From positions 1 to 64,000 of the forward strand of contig JAHDKO010000050.1 of assembly GCA_018436855.1 (NCBI GenBank): 64,000 bases of DNA, in the 5' to 3' direction. Position 1 is the stretch's first letter; each line of letters begins with the position of its first letter. The position numbers and the translations under genes were made by a program. The notes under the pieces were generated by a model. That model ran no database searches and had not been told where the DNA came from. It worked only from the letters and a program-made list of their open reading frames with translations. Source of the DNA: Deltaproteobacteria bacterium (lineage in GTDB: Bacteria > Desulfobacterota > Desulfomonilia > UBA1062). Positions 26,987-36,664 of this stretch are shown piece by piece.

Positions 26987-28890
26987 CAGAAGGCCACCCC
27001 CTGAATCCTGTCTATTGCTTCTGCCGCCGCGCGGGCGACATCGAGATTGTCGTCATCCAGGAGCACCTCGAGCTCGGCTACGAGATCCTCGTCCTTCCAT
27101 TCACCCAGGGCCTTCACGGCGGAGATGCGCAGAAAATCCTGCCCTCCCTTGAGAATGGACAGGAGACTCGTTTTCGCTCTCTCGTCACCAAACTTCCCCA
27201 GGGCCTCGATGGCATGGTAGGAGGTCCACATGTCGTCGCTGCCGACGGCGTCCTCCAGGAAGGACCTCAAGCCTGTGATCTTTCTCATCCCCACGATGTC
27301 GATGGCGGGGTGGCATATCTCGTCGTGCTCGTCGTTGAGCAGGGTCACCAGGAGATCCTCCTCGATGGGAAGCCCTGCGTCCCTGGTTGTTTTCACCGCG
27401 ACCATGCGGACCTCCCAGTCCTGATCCTTGAGCATGTAGGTGCAGATCTGCCCGAGGTTCAAGCTCCCGAGTCTCTGCAGGCCGTCGAGGGCCATGATGC
27501 GGATTTTCGGATCACTGTCTGCGGTAAGCGCTGTGAAGCATTCCTCCGCTTTGGCCGTGCCGATCCGAACGATCGCCTCCAGGGCCATTCCCTTCACGTC
27601 GGGATACGGATGCCGCAGGAACTGCGCGATCTTCTCGATATCGTCTGGGTTGCCAAGATCGCCCAGGGACTTCAGGGCAGCGCCGATGACATGGCCGTCC
27701 CGATCCTCCAGGAGTTCGAGCATAGTATCCCGCGAACCTTCCCCGCCGATGAGGGCAAGCGCCCCGGTCATGGCCCGCTTCACGTATCCCTGCTGCGAGA
27801 GGACCCGTTTGGATATCTGCCGGGCTTCTTCTTGTCCTCCCATGCTTCCCAGCACCTCCGCGCCGAGGATCACGCTTCTCTCGTCCCGATCCAGGAGATC
27901 TACCATCATATCGACGCTCCCCACGGAATTGAGCGCGGATTTGATCGCCTCCCACTTTTCCGCCTCGCTGTCCGGATCCACCTTTCCGGCAAGTTCGATG
28001 ATGCGCAGGGCGCTTTGGGAATCCCCGATGCGCGCCAGTGTCGCAAGAATGCGATACAGGAGCTCTTCATCGGCCTCGGGCAGACAGGTGTCGAGGATGT
28101 CCTTGAGGACCTGCCGCTCCTGAGTTTCCAGTGAGGCGATGTCGTCTATGCTCATGATGGTGAGCAAGGTCCGGGCCACGGCAAACTCCACATACTGGTC
28201 GGTATTCTGCAGCAAATCCAGCAGCGGCGGCACCGCTGCTTGTGAACCGATCATCCCGAGGGTCTCCAGGATGGCGCATATGGTGATCTCATCGCCCGAC
28301 CACCGGGAAAGCTCCTGAATGAGGAAGTCGACCACCCCCTCGTGAGAGATCCGGGCAAGGGATTCGATGACCGAGAAGCGGATCCATTCCTCGTCGTTGA
28401 TGAGCTTTTTGAGATGTTCGAAGGACCTGGGGTCCCCCAGCTCGCCGAGCGAGATGACCGCGGCGTTTCTCACATTGGGATTCACGTCGTAGAGCCCCTC
28501 GATGAGAATGTCCACGCTCTCGTGGCTCCCGATGCTGCCCAGGATATCCAGAACGAACAGGCGGACGTTGTCGTCTGCGTCTTTTGCGAGCTCGTGGAGC
28601 ATATCGACCCCGTCTATGCCGATCTTCCGCAGGATATCGATGGCCGTGTTCCTGATGGCCGGGTCATTGTGCGACAGAAGCGGGAGCATCATGGCGATGG
28701 CCTGCCTTCCGCCCAGGAGGACGATGGCATTCTGCGCGGCATCTCTCACCCCGTTGTTGCGGTCTTTCAGGAGCAGCTCGAGCCTGCCGTAGGCATCCTC
28801 GCCCCCGATTTCGGCAAGCAGGGTGGCTGCGGTTCTCCTCCGGGAGGGATCCTCCGACGAGATCATGGTATCGATTTTGTTGAGTTCCAT
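26986..28890 (-). CDS. HEAT-repeat scaffold protein
   Basis: The 634-residue protein is made almost wholly of HEAT/PBS-lyase-like helical repeats of about 30 residues. Recurrent wording is of the form DxxxxVRxxAxxALGxLG (e.g. NNGVRDAAQNAIVLLG, NPNVRNAAVISLGELGD, YPDVKGMALEAIVRIG). It has no signal peptide or catalytic motif, so a cytoplasmic scaffold is likely. It sits between a FliL-like gene and the HDOD gene in the flagellar operon. A link between chemosensory proteins and the motor is conceivable, not shown. Confidence 0.85.
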   Translation of the reverse strand: MELNKIDTMISSEDPSRRRTAATLLAEIGGEDAYGRLELLLKDRNNGVRDAAQNAIVLLGGRQAIAMMLPLLSHNDPAIRNTAIDILRKIGIDGVDMLHELAKDADDNVRLFVLDILGSIGSHESVDILIEGLYDVNPNVRNAAVISLGELGDPRSFEHLKKLINDEEWIRFSVIESLARISHEGVVDFLIQELSRWSGDEITICAILETLGMIGSQAAVPPLLDLLQNTDQYVEFAVARTLLTIMSIDDIASLETQERQVLKDILDTCLPEADEELLYRILATLARIGDSQSALRIIELAGKVDPDSEAEKWEAIKSALNSVGSVDMMVDLLDRDERSVILGAEVLGSMGGQEEARQISKRVLSQQGYVKRAMTGALALIGGEGSRDTMLELLEDRDGHVIGAALKSLGDLGNPDDIEKIAQFLRHPYPDVKGMALEAIVRIGTAKAEECFTALTADSDPKIRIMALDGLQRLGSLNLGQICTYMLKDQDWEVRMVAVKTTRDAGLPIEEDLLVTLLNDEHDEICHPAIDIVGMRKITGLRSFLEDAVGSDDMWTSYHAIEALGKFGDERAKTSLLSILKGGQDFLRISAVKALGEWKDEDLVAELEVLLDDDNLDVARAAAEAIDRIQGVAF

Positions 28891-28975
28891 GTCCTTTTTC
28901 TGCTCCGTTTTTCCCTGTCACGCGGCTCCGGGGAAGCCTGGCTGAAAAGCCCTGCCCCTTCATTGTGCCGTGACA

Positions 28976-29584
28976 TCACCGTTTTTCATACTGGACAAAC
29001 GTCACATCCTTGACCTGGAGATCCTCCAGATCCTGTCTGATCATGGCGGCCAGCTCATTTTTCGAATATATTCCGGCGTTTGCCGTGAGCCTCTGGTAAA
29101 CGAGGTTCCTGATATCAAAGAGACTGCTGATGATGTTCGGCCCCGTTCCCGGGGTGATCTGCAGGCTTACCTGGGCAAGCAGCACACCCGACTGCCGGGG
29201 ATTGTCCGGATCGAACAGCACGGTGAAGGGCTCGAGCAGGATGTCTCCGTCGGATGAAGAGAGAACAGCGGGAGAAGGCTCGGGATAGCTTGGGGGGAGA
29301 TACGGCTGATCCTCTTTCGGGGCCCGCACCATGAAAACGCCTGCCGCCACGCACACCGCGGCGATGCCGGCAACGAGGGAGAGGACGGTCTTTCTGCGCC
29401 GCCAGACCGGGGTGGCCCGTGCTTCTTTTCCATTGGATTTTCCGGTAGTGTCTGTCTCCTGGAGAACCCGGCTCTCCGGGACATCGGTCAGCGAGATCCC
29501 GTCGTTATCGAGCTGGGCCTTGTTGAAATCAAAGGAGATCCCGTCTTTGTCCAGCTCGGCTTTCTTTCCCGGGGAATTCGACAC
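28976..29584 (-). CDS. FliL-like single-pass membrane protein
   Basis: The 202-residue protein has an acidic cytoplasmic head, one membrane helix (about 66-84, preceded by WRRRK) and a periplasmic domain. In that domain LLEPFTVLFD, LAQVSLQI and the C-terminal DLQVKDVTFVQYEKR match the pattern of FliL, which surrounds the stator in the flagellar basal body. Similarity is short, so I call it FliL-like. The head contains a small duplication: KAELDKDGISFDF and KAQLDNDGISLTD. It is 12 bases from cheY and lies in the flagellar operon. Confidence 0.65.
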   Translation of the reverse strand: MSNSPGKKAELDKDGISFDFNKAQLDNDGISLTDVPESRVLQETDTTGKSNGKEARATPVWRRRKTVLSLVAGIAAVCVAAGVFMVRAPKEDQPYLPPSYPEPSPAVLSSSDGDILLEPFTVLFDPDNPRQSGVLLAQVSLQITPGTGPNIISSLFDIRNLVYQRLTANAGIYSKNELAAMIRQDLEDLQVKDVTFVQYEKR

Positions 29585-29596
29585 GCCTGCTTCCTC

Positions 29597-29980
29597 TTAC
29601 TTACTGAACACTTGATTGATTTTCTGCCCGAGCGTCTCTGCGGTGAAGGGCTTCACGATATAGTTGCTCACCCCTGATTTCACGGCCTCGATGATGTTCT
29701 CCTGCTGGGCCTCAGCGGTCACCATCAGAAAGGGGATGTCCTTGAGCGCATCGTCGCCGCGCACCGCCTTCAGGAGCTCGAGTCCCGTCATCTTGGGCAT
29801 ATTCCAGTCGGAGACAACCATGTCGATTTTTTCTTTCTGGAGGATGTCCAGAGCGCTGGCACCGTCATCGGCCTCGACAATATTATTGAAGTTGAGCTGT
29901 CTGAGGATATTCTTCACGATTCTGCGCATTGTCGAGAAATCATCGACAACGAGGATCTTCATGTTCTTGTCAATTGCCAT
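29597..29980 (-). CDS. cheY: chemotaxis response regulator CheY
   Basis: The 127-residue receiver domain is closer to classical CheY than the one at 24844-25218. It has [19 protein letters not shown], phosphorylated Asp in [28 protein letters not shown], and the Lys in [11 protein letters not shown]. Phospho-CheY binds the flagellar switch to alter rotation. Its position next to fliA and the FliL-like gene agrees with motor control. Confidence 0.95.
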   Translation of the reverse strand: MAIDKNMKILVVDDFSTMRRIVKNILRQLNFNNIVEADDGASALDILQKEKIDMVVSDWNMPKMTGLELLKAVRGDDALKDIPFLMVTAEAQQENIIEAVKSGVSNYIVKPFTAETLGQKINQVFSK

Positions 29981-30032
29981 AGAGCCGCCTCCAAGGTCTT
30001 TTTCGTTTCATCGAAATTTCCCTCTCAAATCT

Positions 30033-30803
30033 TTAGGATCGGATTTCCTTGAAGAGCTTCTGCATTTTCGACCGGAGCCTCAGGATTGCCTTGGTGTGGA
30101 TCTGGGAAACCCGCGATTCGGTGAATTTCAGGACATGGCCGATCTCCTTCATGGTCAGCTCATCGTAATAATAGAGCGAGATGACCATGCGCTCCTTCTC
30201 GGGGAGGGTCATGATGGCCTTGGCCACCGTCTCTCTCACCTCGGCGTACCTGAGCCGGTGGGAGGGCCAGTCCTTCTCGTCCTGGAGGATGTACTCCAGA
30301 AGATTTCTCCTGGATGCGTCGGAGTCGTCCTCGCCCAGATCGTCGAGGCTCAACAGAGAGACCGAGGCCGTCTCCGAGATGAGCCGGTGGAAGCTCTCGA
30401 GATCGATATTCATCTCCTGCGCCACTTCCTCGTCGCTGGCAGGCCTCCCGAGGGTGTACTCGAGCTTGTTATACGTGTCTTCCACCTTGCGCGCCTTCTG
30501 CCGCACCGACCGGGGCACCCAGTCCATGGACCTGAGCTCGTCCAGAATGGCGCCCCTGATCCTGAACTCCGCATAGGTCTTGAACTTGATCTGCTTGGAT
30601 GCATCGAATTTCTCGATGGCATCGATGAGCCCGATGACTCCCGCATTGATGAGGTCGTTCAGATCGATATGGGGAGGAAGCCTGATGGCGATACGGCTCG
30701 CGATGTACTTGATCAAGGGCGAAAACTCGCTGATCACCTTTGACCGGATCTTCGGGTTGAGCTTCTGTTCTTCAGTAAGATCGGGAAATGCTATATCCTG
30801 CAT
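30033..30803 (-). CDS. fliA: flagellar sigma factor FliA (sigma-28)
   Basis: The 256-residue sigma factor has region 2 (YIASRIAIRLPPHIDLNDL, then GVIGLIDAIEKFD), region 3, and region 4 (LPEKERMVISLYYYDELTMK, then IGHVLKFTESRVSQIHTKA). It is the usual FliA/WhiG length and lacks region 1.1. It should direct RNA polymerase to late flagellar promoters. It overlaps flhG by 32 bases. No flgM is in the window. Confidence 0.95.
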   Translation of the reverse strand: MQDIAFPDLTEEQKLNPKIRSKVISEFSPLIKYIASRIAIRLPPHIDLNDLINAGVIGLIDAIEKFDASKQIKFKTYAEFRIRGAILDELRSMDWVPRSVRQKARKVEDTYNKLEYTLGRPASDEEVAQEMNIDLESFHRLISETASVSLLSLDDLGEDDSDASRRNLLEYILQDEKDWPSHRLRYAEVRETVAKAIMTLPEKERMVISLYYYDELTMKEIGHVLKFTESRVSQIHTKAILRLRSKMQKLFKEIRS

Positions 30804-31671
30804 GGTTCGACCCCTTCATCTGATTGAGGACCATCCTCCTGAGGAAAAACTGCAGACTGCCGCTGGACGAGGGCCGCGAAGTCTGTTCCATGCGGCTCAC
30901 GATCCTCTCCAGGCGCCTTGAAGCCTCTCCGGCGGGATAGACCTCCACAAATGCCTTCTGTCCCTTGATGCACTCGGGAATACTCTTGTCCGCGGGAACG
31001 GACCCGAGCGTTTCAAGGACTACATCCCCTAAAAACCTCTCACATACTAAACTTAACTGTCGTGCGACCTGATCCCCCTCCACCTTGGTGGAGACGTTGT
31101 TCACGATGAGATCGAAGCGCTTTACGCCGTATTGTTTTCTCAGCACCTTGATCAGTGCATACGCGTCGGTAATGGAGGTGGGCTCGGGCGTGGCCACCAC
31201 GATGACCCGCTGGGAGGCGGCGTTGAAGTACATGACATTGCGGGAAATGCCCGCGCCCGTGTCGATGATCATGTAGTCAATGTCCTGATCGAAGTAGTCC
31301 AGCGAGTTCATCAGACAGAGCTGCTGCTCGTGGGTCAGGTCTGCCAGCTCCTGGATGCCCGACGAGGCCGGGATGATCTTGATGCCTTTCGGGCCGTCCA
31401 GGATAATCTCGTCCAGGGTGCACTGCCCCTGGAGCAGGTGCTGGATGGTGTATTTCGGGACGAGACCCAGCATGACATCGATATTCGCGAGCCCCAGGTC
31501 CGCATCGAGCACGAGCACCTTCTTGCCCCGGGACGCGAGGATGATGGACATGTTGACGACGAGGCTCGTTTTCCCGACGCCGCCCTTGCCGGAGGTGACG
31601 GAGAGCACCTGCGGACAGGGAGGGGCCGCCCCCTCGAAGATTTTTCTCAACGTATGCGCTTGATCTTTCAT
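30772..31671 (-). CDS. flhG: flagellar number regulator FlhG (MinD-like ATPase)
   Basis: The 299-residue MinD/ParA-type ATPase has the deviant Walker A SGKGGVGKTSLVVN (about 26-39), the LVLDADLGLANIDVMLG motif and MIIDTGAGIS. FlhG works with FlhF to set flagellar number and place. ATG 31671 overlaps the flhF stop as ATGA, with GGAGAGAAC upstream; an earlier in-frame ATG (31689) would sit inside flhF. The C-terminus has a basic/hydrophobic tail that may serve membrane binding (inference). Confidence 0.93.
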   Translation of the reverse strand: MKDQAHTLRKIFEGAAPPCPQVLSVTSGKGGVGKTSLVVNMSIILASRGKKVLVLDADLGLANIDVMLGLVPKYTIQHLLQGQCTLDEIILDGPKGIKIIPASSGIQELADLTHEQQLCLMNSLDYFDQDIDYMIIDTGAGISRNVMYFNAASQRVIVVATPEPTSITDAYALIKVLRKQYGVKRFDLIVNNVSTKVEGDQVARQLSLVCERFLGDVVLETLGSVPADKSIPECIKGQKAFVEVYPAGEASRRLERIVSRMEQTSRPSSSGSLQFFLRRMVLNQMKGSNHAGYSISRSY

Positions 31672-32738
31672 GTTCTCTCTCCGAGACATCTGTGTACGAT
31701 CGTTGAAGACGATGCTTTCTCAATGTCCTCCGGCACCCGCTGGCCCGTGGTGACATAGGAGACGGGAATCCGGTGGATGAGGTTGTGGGTGATGACGGAG
31801 CCTGCGTGTATCGCCTCGTCAGCCTTGGTGAAGATCATCCGGTGAATGTCGAGGCCGGAGAAGGTTCTGGTGACCGCGTCCATCTCGCTGTCCCGCGTGG
31901 CCACCGGCATGAGCAGGAAGGTGCAGGGATCGATCCCGTCGAGATACCCCCTGAGGTGGGGAATATAGTCCCTGCACAACGCCGATCTGCCCACGGTGTC
32001 CACGAGCACGAGATCCAGCGAGCCCATCTTGCCCAGCGCGGCCCGGAACTCGGAGACCGATGACACGGACATGAAGGGGATGTTCAGTATCTTTGCATAG
32101 ATTCGTCCCTGGTCCACGGCGCCGATCCGGTAGGTGTCCAGGGTGATGAGCCCCACCTTCCGGCGGTGATTGAGGACTCCACCTGCCGCGATCTTGGCGA
32201 TGGTGGTGGTCTTTCCGACACCCGTGGTGCCCGCGAAAACCCATACCCTGCTCGCGGTGGGCTCTTCGGCCCTGACGAGCTTGCCCAGCAGACTCCTGAC
32301 AGCGCTCTCCTTTGCCCCGGCACCGAGCTTGGTCAGCAGCACGTCCACGAGATTGGGCCGGATTCCGCGTGAAAGGAGCTTCTTCCTCAAGGGGTTGTTC
32401 TCGTGGAGCTTCATGCCGGAGTGGGCGATGAGCTCTTTGACCATATCCTTGAGCTCGGTGATGTCGTGGGCCAGGTGCTCGGCCGGGGGAACTGAGAAAG
32501 CCGGGAGAGCCGGCTCCGGCATCCCGGAAGAGGCTCCGGGCCTTGTCAGGCGGTAATCGCAGGTGCCCGCGTCGAAGTCCACGGCGGCCGTGACCTCGAT
32601 CAAGGGTCTGGCGGTCAGGCCGAAGGTCTTGTCCGCGATCTCGCGTTTGGAGAGGATCACGGCATCGGACCCCAGCTCGCTCTTGATCTGGGAGAGGATG
32701 TCCTTCATGGAGTTTGCGGTGTATGTCTTAATTTGCAT
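31668..32738 (-). CDS. flhF: flagellar biosynthesis GTPase FlhF
   Basis: The 356-residue SRP-type GTPase positions the flagellum. It has an N-terminal basic B domain (IKTYTANSMKDILSQIKSEL), a helical N domain, and the G domain with P-loop AGTTGVGKTTTIAKIA (about 170-185), LITLDTYRIGAVDQ and LVDTVGRSALC. The conserved TKADEAI (about 303-309) closes the guanine site. The B domain is shorter than in some homologues. Overlaps flhA by 11 bases. Confidence 0.94.
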   Translation of the reverse strand: MQIKTYTANSMKDILSQIKSELGSDAVILSKREIADKTFGLTARPLIEVTAAVDFDAGTCDYRLTRPGASSGMPEPALPAFSVPPAEHLAHDITELKDMVKELIAHSGMKLHENNPLRKKLLSRGIRPNLVDVLLTKLGAGAKESAVRSLLGKLVRAEEPTASRVWVFAGTTGVGKTTTIAKIAAGGVLNHRRKVGLITLDTYRIGAVDQGRIYAKILNIPFMSVSSVSEFRAALGKMGSLDLVLVDTVGRSALCRDYIPHLRGYLDGIDPCTFLLMPVATRDSEMDAVTRTFSGLDIHRMIFTKADEAIHAGSVITHNLIHRIPVSYVTTGQRVPEDIEKASSSTIVHRCLGERT

Positions 32739-34797
32739 CGACCCTTACCATCCCGAGATTTTTAATGGTGACGTCCGGAGGTATTTCATTGTGGGAGAGG
32801 ACCACGAGATCCGGCAGGTACCGTTCGGTCAACCGCTTGAGGTAGGGTCTGCTCACCGGTGATGTCAGCAGGATCGGAACCAGTCCCTGTTTGCCCACGT
32901 TTTGCACCTCCTTGTTCAACGTCATCAGGATCTTTTGTGATTTCTCCGGTTCTAATGCAAGATACGAACCATGCTCGGTGTGCTGGACGGAATGCGAGAT
33001 CACCCCGTCGATAGCGGGGTCCAGAGCCAGTACGCGGATCGTGCTGTCCTGGACATAGGGCTTCGAGATCACGCGCATGAGGGCCTGTCTGACATACTCC
33101 GTCAAAATATCCGGATCCTTGGTCATGGCACCGTAATCAGCCAGGGTCTCCAGGATAGTGAGGATGTTCTTGACCGGCACCTTTTCCTTGAGCAGGTTCT
33201 TGAATACCCGCAAGACCACGCCTGCCTGCAGCGTGGACGGGAGGAGGTCTTCCACCACCTTGGGATGGGAGCGCGACACAGTGTCCAGGATGGACTGCAG
33301 CTCCTGCCTGCCGAGGAGCTCATGGGCGTTGCTCTTGATCGCCTCGGTGAGGTGGGTGGCGATGACCGTCGAGGCATCGACGACCGTGAGCCCGGCCAGC
33401 TGGGCCCGCTCACTGTCGGATTTTTTGATCCAGAGCGCGGGCAGGCCGAATGCGGGCTCCTTGACAGGGATGCCGGGGATGTCGATCTGCACGTTCTCGG
33501 GGTTCAGGAGCATGAGCCTGTCGGCCATGGCCTCGGAGCATGCGATCTCCGAGCCCTTGAGCATGAGCTTGTATTCGTTGGGTTTGAGGTCGAGGTTGTC
33601 GCGCACATGAATGGGGGGCACGATGACCCCGAGATCACCGGCAATGGTTCGACGCATTCCCTTGATACGTGTCAAAAGACCGCCGCCCTGTGCGGAGTCC
33701 ACCAGGGGGATGAGGCCGTAGCCGATCTCGAACTCCAGGATATCCATGGGGAGCAGGGACTCGGGTGACACCTCTTCTTCTCGGGGTGCCTCTTCCTGGA
33801 CCTCTTCTTCTGTCTTGTAGCGCAGGGAAAGCCAGCCGACAGCGCTCATGAGCAGGGCGATAGTGATGAAGGAGACATGGGGCATTCCCGGTACCAGACC
33901 GAAGCAGAAGATGATCACTGCGGCGGAAAACAGGGCCAGGGGCTGGAAGGAAAGCTGTTCGGAGAGCTGTCTTCCGATGGACTTGTCGGCCGCAGACTGG
34001 GTGACGAGGATGCCTGCGGCAGACGAGATGATGAGCGCCGGGATCTGCGTCACCAGACCGTCGCCGATGGTCAGGGTGGTGTAGGTGGTGAGCGCCTCGG
34101 CAAAGGGCATCTTGTGCTGGAGAACCCCGATGATGATTCCGCCGATGATATTGATGAAGGTGATAACGATGCCGGCGATGGCGTCTCCCCGTACGAACTT
34201 GGTGGCACCGTCCATGGCCCCGTAAAACTCGGCCTCCCGGCGGATGAGATCTCTGCGCTCGCGGGCCTCCTGATCGGTGATGATCCCCGCGTTGAGGTCG
34301 GCATCGATGGCCATCTGCTTGCCGGGCATGGCATCCAGGGTGAACCGTGCGGTGACCTCGCCGATGCGGGTGGCACCCTTGGTGATGACCACGAAATTGA
34401 TGATCACGAAGATGCCGAACACCACGAACCCCACCACATAGCTTCCTCCCACCACGAACTGGCCGAAGGTGTTGATCACCCTTCCTGCGGCGAGCTCGCC
34501 CTCGGAGCCGTGCAGGAGGATCAGCCTCGTGGAGGCGATGTTGAGCGCCAGACGGTAGAGGGTCACCACCAGGAGCAGCGAAGGAAACACCGAAAAATTC
34601 AAGGGATTGGTGGTATACATGCTCACCATCAGCGTGATGACGCCGATGGTGACGCTGAAGGTGAGCAGGATGTCCAGCAGGAAGGTGGGCAGCGGAACGA
34701 GCACGATGACCATGACCACCAGGACCCCGATGGCCATGACGAGGTCGCTCGCCATCTTCCGATCCAGAGTGAGGGGAAGCTCTCTGTTCTGTGCCAT
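32728..34797 (-). CDS. flhA: flagellar type III export gate protein FlhA
   Basis: The 689-residue protein has an N-terminal half with about eight membrane helices and the FHIPEP-family wording VVITKGATRIGEVTARFTLD and DAMPGKQMAIDADLNAGII (about 140-175). Its large cytosolic half (about 330-689) binds substrate-chaperone complexes. It forms the nonameric export gate with FlhB, encoded upstream. The start follows directly on the flhB stop (34797/34798). Confidence 0.96.
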   Translation of the reverse strand: MAQNRELPLTLDRKMASDLVMAIGVLVVMVIVLVPLPTFLLDILLTFSVTIGVITLMVSMYTTNPLNFSVFPSLLLVVTLYRLALNIASTRLILLHGSEGELAAGRVINTFGQFVVGGSYVVGFVVFGIFVIINFVVITKGATRIGEVTARFTLDAMPGKQMAIDADLNAGIITDQEARERRDLIRREAEFYGAMDGATKFVRGDAIAGIVITFINIIGGIIIGVLQHKMPFAEALTTYTTLTIGDGLVTQIPALIISSAAGILVTQSAADKSIGRQLSEQLSFQPLALFSAAVIIFCFGLVPGMPHVSFITIALLMSAVGWLSLRYKTEEEVQEEAPREEEVSPESLLPMDILEFEIGYGLIPLVDSAQGGGLLTRIKGMRRTIAGDLGVIVPPIHVRDNLDLKPNEYKLMLKGSEIACSEAMADRLMLLNPENVQIDIPGIPVKEPAFGLPALWIKKSDSERAQLAGLTVVDASTVIATHLTEAIKSNAHELLGRQELQSILDTVSRSHPKVVEDLLPSTLQAGVVLRVFKNLLKEKVPVKNILTILETLADYGAMTKDPDILTEYVRQALMRVISKPYVQDSTIRVLALDPAIDGVISHSVQHTEHGSYLALEPEKSQKILMTLNKEVQNVGKQGLVPILLTSPVSRPYLKRLTERYLPDLVVLSHNEIPPDVTIKNLGMVRVDAN

Positions 34798-35898
34798 TTA
34801 TCGGATGCCCGCCTTGAGCCTGTAAACGTATGCCAAAATTTCCGCCACCGCCTTGTACCATTCCTCCGGGATCACGTCCCCGATCTCGACGGTTTTATAC
34901 AAAGCCTGTGCCAAGGGCTTGTCTTCGACGATGGGGATGCTGTTGAGCCGGCCGATCTCCCTGATCTTCCCGGCTATGTGCCCGGCGCCCTTTGCCAGCA
35001 TCACGGGCGCCATCATCTTGCCGCGCTCATACTTGAGCGCCACGGCCAGATGGGTGGGGTTGGTGATGATCACATCCGCCTTGGGGACCTCCTTCATCAT
35101 CCTGCGCCGGGCCATGTGCATCTGGATGGAACGGATCCGGCTCCTGATCATGGGGTCGCCCTCGTGCTGCTTGTACTCTTCCTTGACCTCCTGCCTGGTC
35201 ATCATCAGGTCCCGGGTATGCTGCCAGCGCTGGAACACATAGTCGGCGACCGCAACCATGACGAAAATCCACAGAAAATCCCAGAGCAGGTGCATGGCCG
35301 ACCGAAATATTGTCAATACTATGACGGGGAGATCGCAGTCCATCAGGGGCGGAAGCACGGGGATTTCCCGCTTGATCGCCCGGTAGGCCACCAGGGATAT
35401 GACGAGGAGAATGACGATGGTTTTCACGAGTAGTTCCAGACTCTTTAATGAGAAGAATTTGTTCTTGATCCCAGTGATGGGATTGAGCTTGGAAAGTTTG
35501 GGGGTAATGGGCTCGCCGCTGAATACGATACCGAACTGAAGGATATTTGACGCTATACCGACGGCCAGGAAGATGAAAAGGATGGGCAGAACGAGGATCC
35601 CGAGCTGCAGCACCGCCTGGTGAAAGATGGTGATCAGCGAGCCCGGTGTGCCGTCCCAGACCGATGCATTGCCCATGTAGAAACTCATGACGCCGCCGAG
35701 CCTTCTACCCAGCGCAGGTATATAGAAATAAAAGGATATTATGGAGGCCACGAACAGGAAGCACGTCGAAACCTCCGTGCTTTTACATACCTGCCCCTTT
35801 TCCCTGGCATCCTGGATTCGTTTACTGCTCGGCTGTTCCGATCGCTCTTGCCCGTTCTCGTTTTCCTTTGCCATGGAGAATGATTCTGCGAAATCCAT
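34798..35898 (-). CDS. flhB: flagellar type III export switch protein FlhB
   Basis: The protein has four membrane helices and the cytosolic autocleaving domain with TNPTHLAVALKYE, where cleavage falls between Asn and Pro. FlhB sets the switch from rod/hook to filament export. ATG 35874 (MAKENENGQERSEQPSSKR) looks like the family N-terminus, giving 358 residues; ATG 35898 adds MDFAESFS. Neither has a strong ribosome site. It is the first gene of the minus-strand flagellar operon within the window. Confidence 0.94.
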   Translation of the reverse strand: MDFAESFSMAKENENGQERSEQPSSKRIQDAREKGQVCKSTEVSTCFLFVASIISFYFYIPALGRRLGGVMSFYMGNASVWDGTPGSLITIFHQAVLQLGILVLPILFIFLAVGIASNILQFGIVFSGEPITPKLSKLNPITGIKNKFFSLKSLELLVKTIVILLVISLVAYRAIKREIPVLPPLMDCDLPVIVLTIFRSAMHLLWDFLWIFVMVAVADYVFQRWQHTRDLMMTRQEVKEEYKQHEGDPMIRSRIRSIQMHMARRRMMKEVPKADVIITNPTHLAVALKYERGKMMAPVMLAKGAGHIAGKIREIGRLNSIPIVEDKPLAQALYKTVEIGDVIPEEWYKAVAEILAYVYRLKAGIR

Positions 35899-36176
35899 AC
35901 CAAGGGAATCTGCAAAGGTGTTTTTTCCACATGAGGGTTCTCCTTTCTCCTATAATGGGGAGATGGGAAAGAACGAGATTGGGGTTTCTTTCTACCTGAA
36001 AATGTGGCAACACAGGCCGTCGTCTGGTATATAAGCGAGACGGGGCGGCCGGAATGTGTCTCCCCCCAAGGGAAGTGTATGGAGGAGTATTGGAAAAATG
36101 TTATAGTGTATAGTGTAAAAGCGGATGGACAATGAGAAGGTAGGCAGTTCAATAAGAGAGCAGTTAGGAGGAATCA
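35899..36176. other. divergent regulatory gap between flhB and the XRE gene
   Basis: The 278 bases hold no gene. On the plus strand an AT-rich stretch with two overlapping TATAGT boxes (36102-36107, 36109-36114) may form the -10 region for the XRE gene. I could not find a convincing sigma-54 or sigma-28 promoter for flhB. Confidence 0.35.
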
Positions 36177-36605
36177 GTGAACGATTTGCGAAGCATTCGA
36201 AAAGCAAAGGGATTGACGATGGAACAGTTGGCCAATCTGAGCGGGGTGTCATCGAAGACCATCTCGCTCTACGAGCATACCCCGCCCAGAAGGCCGAGCA
36301 GGAAGGTCGTGGACAAGCTCTCGCAGACCCTGGAGATCTCTCCCGACAAGCTGCTCGGAGCCATCGGGGCGGGAGGGAAGGCCCCTGCGGGTGCCGGGCA
36401 GGAAGGGCTCGAAGAGGCCATTGAACTCAGCGATGCTCATGTAGTAAGAATTCTGGGGTTGGTCGAAAAAGAGGTGAGCGAGCTGCAGCATCTCATGATA
36501 GAATCGGCTTCTCTGGCAGGAGAGCATCCGGCGCTGGAACGGAGCATCGAGTACCTCGCCGGCGAGATCGATCTCCTCACCGAGATCCGGCAGAGGTTCG
36601 CATAA
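36177..36605 (+). CDS. XRE-family helix-turn-helix regulator
   Basis: The 142-residue protein starts at GTG 36177, with AGGAGG five bases upstream. The N-terminal HTH (LRSIRKAKGLTMEQLANLSG, then VSSKTISLYEH, about 4-34) is of the lambda repressor/Xre type. The rest is a helical acidic region (about 80-140) that may dimerise. It lies ahead of the ftsEX block, 59 bases from ftsE, and may be in the same transcript. Whether it controls that block or the divergent flagellar operon cannot be told. Confidence 0.85.
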   Translation: MNDLRSIRKAKGLTMEQLANLSGVSSKTISLYEHTPPRRPSRKVVDKLSQTLEISPDKLLGAIGAGGKAPAGAGQEGLEEAIELSDAHVVRILGLVEKEVSELQHLMIESASLAGEHPALERSIEYLAGEIDLLTEIRQRFA

Positions 36606-36664
36606 TCCGCTGCCGGCACAGGCATACTGCTTTTTTTTAAGGGATCGGCAGGTACGGGTATGGG

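Noticed and set aside
33877-35433. 518-codon plus-strand open frame opposite flhA/flhB
   Set aside because: Asp/His-rich composition typical of antisense frames; both minus-strand genes are certain.
36010-36030. Sigma-54 promoter near TGGCAACACAGG upstream of the XRE/flhB pair
   Set aside because: There is no GC at the required ten-base distance from GG on either strand.
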